From Bacillota bacterium (GTDB taxonomy: Bacteria > Bacillota > UBA4882 > JAAYXC01), in assembly GCA_012516115.1 (NCBI GenBank), contig JAAYXC010000017.1, positions 1 through 6,263 of the forward strand: a stretch of DNA of 6,263 bases. The letters run 5' to 3'. The position numbers were made by a program, and so were the translations under genes. Positions 1-4,511 of the stretch are shown in pieces. Within the stretch, counting starts at the first letter, position 1. Each line of letters begins with the position of its first letter. The notes under the pieces were generated by a model that was given only the letters and a program-made list of their open reading frames with translations, did not search any database and was not told the DNA's origin.

Positions 1-79
1 CCATAGCAGAGCACCCCGCCCGCCCGGCCATGATGCGGGCCGTCCCACCCATGACCCGGGGCGGGGTGCTCTGCTATGG
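1..79. repeat. Perfect 21-bp inverted repeat at the window edge
   Basis: Bases 1-21 are the exact reverse complement of 59-79, separated by a 37-nt spacer. The right arm lies inside the beta-helix reading frame, where it encodes GGVLCYG. The left arm starts at the very first base of the window. A perfect palindrome that begins at a sequence end is typical of a fold-back chimera made during amplification or assembly. A genuine hairpin is also possible, but nothing such as a U tract or promoter supports one. If it is an artefact, bases 1 to about 58 are unreliable. Confidence 0.9.
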
Positions 80-278
80 TGCGCGGCGCATCTCTTTCCA
101 GCACGTGCACATCCGCGGGCACCGCGGCCCGGCCTTTCGCCTCGAACGGGCGGAACAGGTACAGCTGTTGGACTGCGCGATCGCGGGAGGCGAAGATCCC
201 CAGATCGTCTTGCGCGAGACAAAGGAGGTCACCATCCGCGGTGGTCACCCGGTGAACCGGGAGGATTTCCCCGCCTGA
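1..278 (+). CDS. Right-handed beta-helix protein, 3' fragment (possibly GH28/polygalacturonase-like)
   Basis: The frame is open from the left edge (codons in phase with base 3) to TGA at 276-278, so only the C-terminal 75-90 residues are present. Short beta-strand coils repeat about every 22-25 residues: ISFQHVHIRG, then VQLLDCAIAGG, then EVTIRGG. The intervening GPAFRLER and DPQIVLRE segments suit the turns of a parallel beta-helix. Such C-terminal coils are seen in GH28 polygalacturonases and in pectate-lyase-fold proteins generally. The catalytic region would lie upstream, so the enzymatic call is inference. The ATG codons at 30 and 33 have no ribosome binding site and are unlikely starts. 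The first 20 or so codons overlap the terminal inverted repeat and may be artefactual. The downstream ATPase has its own ribosome binding site after a 79-nt gap. Confidence 0.6.
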   Translation, partial: IAEHPARPAMMRAVPPMTRGGVLCYGARRISFQHVHIRGHRGPAFRLERAEQVQLLDCAIAGGEDPQIVLRETKEVTIRGGHPVNREDFPA

Positions 279-342
279 AGGACGAAATTGACTAGAAGCA
301 CCCGACTCCTGCATGAGGATGGCGGGTCAGAAAACGTTTAAC

Positions 343-360
343 GGAGGGGAAAGGTCGTTG
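343..360 (+). promoter_or_regulatory. Ribosome binding site that decides the ATPase start
   Basis: GGAGGGG at 343-349 is the only strong Shine-Dalgarno sequence near the beginning of the ATPase frame. It lies 30 nt downstream of the first in-frame ATG (313), which has no purine-rich sequence before it. The GGAGG core is 10 nt from TTG at 358 and 13 nt from GTG at 361. I therefore favour TTG 358, with GTG 361 as the alternative. Confidence 0.6.
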
Positions 361-3060
361 GTGGATGAATTAGAAAATTATGGCAGTAAAAACATCGAAG
401 AAGTCGTGAACCTCCTCGATACGAACCTGAGCTCCGGTTTGAGCAGAGAAGAGGCGGAGAGACGTCTGGCCATCTACGGCCGGAACCAGTTGATCGAAGA
501 AAAACCCCGCGGGTTTCTGGCCATGTTCTTCGACCAATTCAAGGACTTTCTGGTCTTAATCCTCATCGCTTCGACGGTCATCGCCGCCCTCATGGGGGAG
601 CTCCTCGACGCCGCGGTCATCATGAGCATCGTCATCTTAAACGCCGTCCTGGGCGTCATTCAGGAAGGCCGGGCCGAACGTGCCCTGGCCGCCCTGCGGC
701 GGATGGCCGTCCCCGAGGCCACCGTCCTCCGCGACGGTCGCCAGATACGGGTCCCTTCCTCTGCGCTGGTACCGGGCGATGTGGTGTTGCTCCAGGCGGG
801 GGATGTGGTCCCGGCCGACCTCCGGCTGGTGGAGACGGTAAACCTCAAGACCGACGAGTCGCCGCTTACCGGAGAGTCGGTCCCGGTGGAAAAACACGCG
901 GATGTCCTCGTCCCGCCCGAAGCGGCCCTGGGCGACCGGCCCAATCAGGCCTTCCTCGGGACCACCGTCGTCTACGGCCGGGGCCGGGGCGTGGTGGCCC
1001 GGACGGGCATGAAGACCGAGCTCGGAAAGATCGCCGCCCTGGTGGCCTCGGTGGAGGAGGTTGGGACTCCGCTCCAGCGGAAATTGGAAGAGTTCGGCCG
1101 CTGGCTGGGCCTGGCCTGTCTCGGGATCTGCCTCATCGTCTTCATCCTCGGCATCCTGCGTGGTGGCGAACTTTTAGAGATGTTCATGACGGCCGGTTCC
1201 CTGGCCGTGGCGGCCATCCCGGAGGGGCTGCCGGCCATGGTCACCATCGTCCTGGCCCTGGGCGTCCAACGAATGATCGCGCGCAACGCCATCATCCGGC
1301 GCCTGCCGGCGGTGGAGACCCTGGGCTGCGCCACTTATGTATGTTCGGATAAAACCGGGACCCTCACCGAGAACAAGATGACCGTGACCGAGCTCTTCTT
1401 GGCCCGTGGCGAGCAGATCGCGGTGAGCGGACGGGGGTATGAACCACGGGGCGAATTCATCGCCACCACCACGGCGACCCCCATCGATCCTCTGGCCGAT
1501 CCAGATCTACGCGTGTTACTTGAGGCCGCCCTGGCCTGCAACGATGCGGAGCTGGTCGAAGAAGAGGGCCGTTTCGAGATCCTCGGCGATCCCACGGAGG
1601 GGGCGCTGGTGGTTTTGGCGGCCAAGGCGGGGATGAGCAGAGAACGCCTGGCCGAGACCCTGCCGCGCCTCGACGAAATCCCCTTCGATTCGACCCGCAA
1701 ACGGATGACCACCGTTCACCGGCGTGACGGGCAATGGGTCGCCTTCACTAAAGGCGCGCCGGATATTTTGCTCGAACTCTGCCACCATTACCGGGAGAAA
1801 GGGGAAGAACGCCCGCTTAGTCCGGAAAAACGCCGGGAATATCACGAGGAGATCGGCCGGTTTGCCGGACGCGGACTGCGCGTCCTCGGCCTGGCCTATA
1901 AATCCCTGCCTCCCGGCACGAAGGAAGGATGGGATGAGCATCTGACCTTCCTGGGCCTTGTGGCCATGCAGGATCCGGTCCGCGCCGAGGCCAAGGCGGC
2001 AGTGGCCACCTGCCTCCGGGCGGGCATCAAGCCGGTGATGATCACCGGCGATTACGCCCAGACCGCCCGGGCAATCGCCGCCGAACTGGGCATGGCGGAA
2101 CCGGAGGTCTTCACCGGCGCCCAGATCGAGGCCATGTCCGATCGGGAACTGGAGGAGGCATTGGGCCGTTCCCCGGTCTTCGCCCGCGTCTCCCCCGAGC
2201 ATAAATTACGGATCGTCGAAGCCCTCCGTCGCCGGGGGGAAGTGGTGGCCATGACCGGTGACGGGGTCAACGACGCGCCGGCCCTGCGCTCCGCCGACAT
2301 CGGGGTGGCCATGGGCATCGCCGGCACGGAAGTGGCCAAGGGTGCCTCGGACATGGTCCTGGCCGACGACAACTTCGCCACCATCGTGGCGGCCATCGAG
2401 GAAGGCCGGGTAATCTTCGAGAACATTCGAAAAGCCGTGATCTACCTCCTTTCCTGTAACATCGGTGAGTTGCTCCTCTTCTTCTTGGCCATCCTGGGCG
2501 GCTTGCCGGGGCCCATGGTCCCCGTCCAGATCCTCCTCATTAACCTCGTCACCGATGGACTGCCGGCCCTGGCCCTGGGCGTGGAGCCCAAAGAAGAGAA
2601 CATCATGGATCTTCCGCCCCGGGATCCCAAAGAAGGGATCTTGAACCGGACCATCGTCTTCCGGATGTTCTTCGTGGGCAGCCTGATGGGCATCGCCGCC
2701 CTGGTGCCCTTCGTCTTCATCTACCGGCGGGATGGCGACTTGGCCCTGGCCCGAACGGCCGCCTTCACCACCCTGGCCTTCGCCGAGCTTTGGCGGGTCC
2801 TCGCCAGTCGCTCCGAACGCCGCCCCTGGTGGCGGATGCCTTTCTTCGGTAATCCCCAGCTCATTCTAGCCATACTCTCTTCGGCCTTGATCATTCTGGC
2901 CGTCCTCTATCTGCCGCCGGTGGCCGGCATCTTCCAGACGGTCGTTCCGAAAGCGCGTTTCTGGGAGGTCGTGCTGCCCATGATATTCGTCCCGATGCTA
3001 GGGGCCGAAGTGGCCAAGCGGTTCGGCCGCAGAAAAAATCATCCATCACACCTTACGTGA
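358..3060 (+). CDS. P-type Ca2+-transporting ATPase (P2A, SERCA-like)
   Basis: This is a 900-aa integral membrane pump that uses ATP to move Ca2+ out of the cytoplasm. From the TTG-358 start, an N-terminal cation-ATPase domain (about 1-60) precedes M1 (about 63-80) and M2 (about 83-103). The actuator loop carries TGES at 171-174. The phosphorylation motif DKTGTLT is at 331-337, with D331 accepting phosphate. KGAPD (465-469) is in the nucleotide domain, TGD is at 563-565, and the hinge TGDGVNDAP is at 633-641. M4 has PEGLP with E289. M5 has N701 and E704, M6 has N729, T732 and D733, and M8 has E810. By motif spacing these match SERCA E309, N768, E771, N796, T799, D800 and E908, so both Ca2+ sites appear intact. 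An in-frame ATG at 313 would add 15 residues but lacks a ribosome binding site. The length is usual for bacterial P2A pumps. Substrate is inferred from the motifs and could include Mn2+. It appears monocistronic. Confidence 0.96.
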   Translation: MVDELENYGSKNIEEVVNLLDTNLSSGLSREEAERRLAIYGRNQLIEEKPRGFLAMFFDQFKDFLVLILIASTVIAALMGELLDAAVIMSIVILNAVLGVIQEGRAERALAALRRMAVPEATVLRDGRQIRVPSSALVPGDVVLLQAGDVVPADLRLVETVNLKTDESPLTGESVPVEKHADVLVPPEAALGDRPNQAFLGTTVVYGRGRGVVARTGMKTELGKIAALVASVEEVGTPLQRKLEEFGRWLGLACLGICLIVFILGILRGGELLEMFMTAGSLAVAAIPEGLPAMVTIVLALGVQRMIARNAIIRRLPAVETLGCATYVCSDKTGTLTENKMTVTELFLARGEQIAVSGRGYEPRGEFIATTTATPIDPLADPDLRVLLEAALACNDAELVEEEGRFEILGDPTEGALVVLAAKAGMSRERLAETLPRLDEIPFDSTRKRMTTVHRRDGQWVAFTKGAPDILLELCHHYREKGEERPLSPEKRREYHEEIGRFAGRGLRVLGLAYKSLPPGTKEGWDEHLTFLGLVAMQDPVRAEAKAAVATCLRAGIKPVMITGDYAQTARAIAAELGMAEPEVFTGAQIEAMSDRELEEALGRSPVFARVSPEHKLRIVEALRRRGEVVAMTGDGVNDAPALRSADIGVAMGIAGTEVAKGASDMVLADDNFATIVAAIEEGRVIFENIRKAVIYLLSCNIGELLLFFLAILGGLPGPMVPVQILLINLVTDGLPALALGVEPKEENIMDLPPRDPKEGILNRTIVFRMFFVGSLMGIAALVPFVFIYRRDGDLALARTAAFTTLAFAELWRVLASRSERRPWWRMPFFGNPQLILAILSSALIILAVLYLPPVAGIFQTVVPKARFWEVVLPMIFVPMLGAEVAKRFGRRKNHPSHLT

Positions 3061-3081
3061 AAATGCGCCTCTTTCTCCCAT

Positions 3082-3124
3082 CCCCGTCGGGTAACCCAGA
3101 ACCGCCATCGGGTCCCCGACGGGG
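3082..3124 (+). other. GC-rich hairpin just after the ATPase
   Basis: Bases 3082-3091 pair perfectly with 3115-3124 (10 bp). An inner ACCC/GGGT helix (3094-3097 with 3110-3113) lies above a small internal loop. It sits 21 nt after the ATPase stop and is as stable as a terminator stem, but no T run follows. An alternative GTCCCC/GGGGAC helix (3112-3117 with 3132-3137) competes with it. It probably protects the mRNA 3' end or works with the weaker U-tract hairpin at 3147-3173. Confidence 0.45.
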
Positions 3125-3146
3125 GAACCCCGGGGACAAGCGCAAC

Positions 3147-3174
3147 AACGGTCGGTCCAGCTAAACCGTTTTTA
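3147..3174 (+). terminator. Probable intrinsic terminator of the ATPase gene
   Basis: AACGGT (3147-3152) pairs with ACCGTT (3165-3170) around a 12-nt loop. The 3' arm runs straight into a T5 tract (3169-3173) followed by an AT-rich stretch. The stem is short (6 bp), so efficiency is uncertain, but stem and U tract occur together 87 nt after the ATPase stop on the expected strand. Confidence 0.45.
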
Positions 3175-3232
3175 TCTTAGCAATATTATCCAAGAATATC
3201 CCTTCATAAGGGGGTCAAGATATAAAAGGGAT
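3161..3232 (+). promoter_or_regulatory. AT-rich pocket, possible promoter region for the structured RNA
   Basis: This stretch is much richer in A and T than the GC-rich sequence on either side. It contains -10-like hexamers TATTAT (3184-3189) and TATAAA (3221-3226). Neither has a convincing TTGACA-like -35 at 16-18 nt. A small hairpin CCCTT/AAGGG (3200-3204 with 3208-3212) lies between them. The long hairpin block begins directly downstream, so this is the natural place for its promoter, but the hexamer evidence is weak. Confidence 0.25.
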
Positions 3233-3306
3233 CCGTACCGGCCGCGGCGCAGATCGGCGCCGGTCCCGTCCTAGTGACCTTAAGGATCGGCGTCGGTCGA
3301 GCGACC

Positions 3307-3388
3307 GATCGACCGGGGCCGCGTTCCGTTCACGACCATGTGGTTCCCTAGGGCGGTCGTGCGGAAGATGACGCGGTTCCGGTCGGTC
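3307..3388 (+). other. Stem-loop H1 of the structured RNA block
   Basis: The outer helix pairs 3307-3323 with 3372-3388: 17 bp with G.U pairs at 3309/3386, 3317/3378 and 3318/3377. After a 5-nt bulge on the 3' side (3367-3371), 3324-3328 pairs with 3362-3366 (5 bp). After a 2-nt bulge (3329-3330), 3331-3337 pairs with 3355-3361 (7 bp), leaving a 17-nt apical loop. In total 29 bp fold within 82 nt, far more than expected by chance. Confidence 0.65.
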
Positions 3389-3489
3389 CGAGCCAGATCG
3401 TCGTCGGCGCGCCAACTCGACCTGGCGGTCGTCGGGATCGCCAGGTCGGGGAAACGTGTCGACGCCGGTTGAGCCCAGATCGTCGTCGG
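3385..3489 (+). repeat. Direct repeat with 82-nt period at the H1/H2 and H2/H3 junctions
   Basis: The 23-nt segments 3385-3407 and 3467-3489 both start with GGT, carry a GAGCC element and end in the identical 13-mer AGATCGTCGTCGG. Variants of that 13-mer occur at 3251-3263 and 3284-3296. The 9-mer GGTCGGTCC is also repeated at 3150-3158, 3381-3389 and 3548-3556. The spacing matches one hairpin per period, as if H2 and H3 arose by tandem duplication. Confidence 0.6.
3396..3470 (+). other. Stem-loop H2 of the structured RNA block
   Basis: The lower helix pairs 3396-3411 with 3455-3470: 15 bp, four of them G.U, with a single T-C mismatch at 3401/3465. An internal loop of CCAA (3412-3415) opposite GAAA (3451-3454) follows. 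The upper helix pairs 3416-3427 with 3439-3450 (12 bp, one G.U) and closes an 11-nt loop. It starts 7 nt after H1 ends and begins with the same repeated motif as H3. Confidence 0.65.
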
Positions 3490-3551
3490 AGAGAAAACTT
3501 TCCGCGGCAGTCGAAAGATTGCCGCGGGAGGTCCAAGTTCCGACGATGGTC
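3478..3551 (+). other. Stem-loop H3 with a GAAA tetraloop
   Basis: The outer helix pairs 3478-3489 with 3540-3551 (12 bp, G.U at 3480/3549 and 3482/3547). A symmetric 7/7 internal loop (3490-3496 and 3533-3539) separates it from a 16-bp inner helix, 3497-3512 with 3517-3532 (three G.U). That helix is capped by GAAA at 3513-3516, a GNRA tetraloop that stabilises RNA and commonly docks into receptors. This is the strongest sign that the block acts as RNA. Confidence 0.65.
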
Positions 3552-3553
3552 GG

Positions 3554-3597
3554 TCCGCGGTCATCGTCCTCGGTTTAATGGGTGACGACGGCCGGGA
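3554..3597 (+). other. Stem-loop H4 of the structured RNA block
   Basis: Bases 3558-3568 pair with 3584-3594 (10 pairs, one G.U and one A-C mismatch at 3563/3589). The helix extends past a bulged G (3557) by TCC/GGA (3554-3556 with 3595-3597). It is less regular than H1-H3. Confidence 0.4.
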
Positions 3598-3834
3598 GGT
3601 CGTCGGCATCCACGTCGCCGGGCGCGGTGGCCAGAGAGGAAGGTCGGTGCGGGTCCTTTCTTTATTTTGCCGACGCCGCAAAGAACCAGATAAGGGGGAG
3701 ATCTCCTTGACCCCGGCCGGGAGACGAGGGCACCGTACCGGCGCCGGCGGGTTGAGTGTCCGCGTGTCTATCCAGCGGTCGAGTTCTATCCGGCTGCATA
3801 CCTGCCTACTCAAGGCGGGATTGGGAGGAACCGA

Positions 3835-3885
3835 ATGTTTAAGACAAGACCATCGGAGGCGCACCTTTGGATCGTATTTCCTTGA
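3835..3885 (+). CDS. Possible 16-codon ORF with a good ribosome binding site
   Basis: GGGAGGAA at 3823-3830 precedes ATG 3835 with ideal spacing (GGAGG core ends 6 nt before it). The ORF encodes MFKTRPSEAHLWIVFP and stops at TGA 3883-3885, which overlaps the -35 hexamer of the next promoter. There is no recognisable function. It could be a leader peptide, the broken start of a lost gene, or chance in purine-rich DNA. Only the start signal argues for it. Confidence 0.2.
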   Translation: MFKTRPSEAHLWIVFP

Positions 3886-3910
3886 CGGAAGACAAAAAGC
3901 GGATTATAAT
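3882..3910 (+). promoter_or_regulatory. Near-consensus sigma-70/sigma-A promoter
   Basis: The -35 hexamer TTGACG (3882-3887, 5 of 6 matches) is separated by exactly 17 nt from a perfect -10 TATAAT (3905-3910). The spacer and flanks are AT-rich in otherwise GC-rich DNA. The transcript should start near 3916-3918. No gene starts within 200 nt, so the first product is an untranslated RNA. No operator palindrome is obvious over the hexamers. Confidence 0.8.
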
Positions 3911-3916
3911 TATAAG

Positions 3917-4110
3917 CAAGGAACCTGATCGGACCGATCGGTTCGCGTCCGATCGGGGGCCGAGAGCACTATCGACGCGAGGCGCCGGCGAACGGTACGT
4001 GCTCGCATGTCTTTGGCCACGCCGGCAGCCAAGACATGTAAAGTTTCCCTCCCCTCACTAATTTTTCGCCCTTCTTTGTTTTGGTCCATCCTTCGGGATG
4101 GACTTTTTTT
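3917..4110 (+). ncRNA. Candidate small RNA or leader RNA, about 190 nt
   Basis: It is bounded by a near-consensus promoter and a strong intrinsic terminator. In order it holds a hairpin at 3924-3957 that can fold two ways, a GAGCAC/GTGCTC helix (3964-3969 with 3999-4004), and an 11-bp hairpin with one bulged T (4006-4017 with 4028-4038). A pyrimidine-rich tract (4044-4083) with CCCTCCCCTC at 4047-4056 follows, and then the terminator stem. The C-rich unpaired tract could pair with Shine-Dalgarno sequences, as in some Gram-positive trans-acting sRNAs (inference). Alternatively it is the leader of the 102-aa gene at 4133, with the terminator as an attenuator. No segment strongly complementary to the terminator's 5' arm is visible, which weakens that reading. 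I see no 6S, SRP, tmRNA or RNase P signature. Confidence 0.55.
4084..4110 (+). terminator. Strong intrinsic terminator with UUCG loop
   Basis: GTCCATCC (4084-4091) pairs perfectly with GGATGGAC (4096-4103) around the tetraloop TTCG, followed at once by seven T residues (4104-4110). The opposite strand has no matching T run after the stem, so it works rightward. It ends the RNA from the 3882-3910 promoter, 22 nt before the start codon of the next gene. Confidence 0.92.
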
Positions 4111-4132
4111 AGACTTTGAAGGAGCGTCTCCC

Positions 4133-4441
4133 ATGCGCCTTCCTCCCCTCGAGCCGGCCGTCCTTCCTCGCCCGGCCCAACCCCTTCACCGCCATAGTAA
4201 AAAAGACGGCCGCCTCTTGACGGTTCACGTTCCGAGCTCAGACCGTCTGCGGGAACTCCTTTTTACGGGGAACGAAGTCTGGATCGAAGGGAAAGCCAAA
4301 AAGGGTTATGTTACCGCCGGTGCCCTTTATCTGGCACGGAGCGGATCGGAGCTGGTTTGTATCCATACCTTCGCCCGGGCGTGCCAAGCGGCCGCGGACG
4401 CGGGAGTCACACTCATGGCCCTCCGCCGCCGGGCGGGGTAG
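4133..4441 (+). CDS. Short SfsA-like protein lacking the nuclease core
   Basis: The ORF is 102 aa. I chose ATG 4133 because AAGGAG (about 4119-4124) lies 8 nt upstream. The longer frame from 4007 would run back through the terminator. The N-terminus follows the SfsA N-terminal (OB-like, nucleic-acid-binding) domain: RLPPLEPAVL, then DGRLLTVHVPSSDRLREL, then GNEVWIEG, with ELVCIHT near residue 78. E. coli SfsA is comparable with PPL, DGRELTLHCPNTG, GDTVW and ICVNT. Full SfsA is about 230 aa and has a nuclease-like domain with acidic residues and an EVK motif. That domain is absent here and not found in the next 70 bases. The last 25 residues (FARACQAAADAGVTLMALRR) resemble the extreme C-terminus of SfsA, as if the core had been deleted in frame. 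It could be a decayed sfsA or a small stand-alone domain protein. Homology is judged by eye. Confidence 0.6.
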   Translation: MRLPPLEPAVLPRPAQPLHRHSKKDGRLLTVHVPSSDRLRELLFTGNEVWIEGKAKKGYVTAGALYLARSGSELVCIHTFARACQAAADAGVTLMALRRRAG

Positions 4442-4457
4442 AGGCGATCGAGATCGC

Positions 4458-4500
4458 GGAGCGGGTGCCGGTGGGATGAGAAGACCGGTCTATACGCTCC
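4458..4500. terminator. Hairpin between convergent genes
   Basis: GGAGCG (4458-4463) pairs with CGCTCC (4495-4500), and inside it GCCGGT (4467-4472) pairs with ACCGGT (4484-4489, one G.U). It lies in the 69-nt gap between the converging SfsA-like and ABC genes and might stop transcription both ways. No proper T tract follows on either side, so the terminator reading is weak. Confidence 0.3.
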
Positions 4501-4502
4501 AG

Positions 4503-4511
4503 CCTCCTTTT
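4503..4511 (-). promoter_or_regulatory. Orphan Shine-Dalgarno sequence after the ABC gene
   Basis: On the minus strand AAAAGGAGG begins within the TGA stop of the ABC ATPase. This is the strongest ribosome binding site in the cluster. No ATG, GTG or TTG occurs on this strand between here and the end of the convergent gene at 4441. It may mark a lost downstream gene, or be chance. Confidence 0.35.

Larger units (their letters stand above)
3228..3840 (+). ncRNA. Candidate large structured non-coding RNA
   Basis: No reading frame on either strand of this roughly 600-nt stretch looks like protein, but it is full of long imperfect hairpins. The core is three adjacent stem-loops: 3307-3388 (29 bp), 3396-3470 (27 bp) and 3478-3551 (28 bp). 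A fourth lies at 3554-3597, and smaller ones at 3293-3308, 3665-3683, 3728-3761 and 3801-3819. In the three core hairpins the irregular pairs are 13 G.U against one C-U mismatch when read as + strand RNA. On the opposite strand each G.U would become an A-C mismatch, so the + strand is the likely transcript. One helix is capped by a GAAA tetraloop and the internal loops are A-rich, as in folded RNAs. Ends are approximate. I do not recognise a known family. The absence of a U-tract terminator near 3840 means it could read through to the terminator at 4110. Confidence 0.5.

Noticed and set aside
288..317. TTGACT as a -35 for an ATPase promoter
   Set aside because: The best -10 at 16-18 nt (CATGAG, 312-317) matches only three of six consensus bases, so I do not annotate a promoter.
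3307..3551. Integron attC sites or transposon ends as the explanation for the tandem hairpins
   Set aside because: There are no matching R-box GTTRRRY/RYYYAAC ends, no integrase or transposase in the window, and no cassette ORFs between the hairpins.
3228..3840. CRISPR array, group II intron, RNase P, tmRNA, SRP RNA or rRNA fragment
   Set aside because: There are no regularly spaced identical repeats with spacers and no domain-V-like hairpin. I could not find the conserved cores of RNase P, tmRNA or SRP RNA by eye. A covariance-model search would settle it.
3280..3864. 194-codon open frame on the minus strand across the hairpin block, plus shorter overlapping frames at 3215-3415, 3348-3536 and (+) 3578-3928
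   Set aside because: None has a good ribosome binding site. The translations are low-complexity Arg/Pro/Ser/Thr-rich without motifs, and several frames are open at once, as expected in CG-rich stop-poor DNA. The paired-base pattern explains the sequence better.
3867..4061. TTG-start ORF of 64 codons with a GGAGG 7 nt upstream
   Set aside because: The first 20 residues look protein-like only because they cover the AT-rich promoter. The rest is compositional noise and the frame crosses the RNA hairpins. A perfect -10 element inside it argues for regulatory DNA.
4007..4132. Upstream extension of the SfsA-like gene to ATG 4007
   Set aside because: It would translate through a strong hairpin and an intrinsic terminator and lacks a ribosome binding site. 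ATG 4133 has AAGGAG at good spacing and the SfsA similarity starts there.
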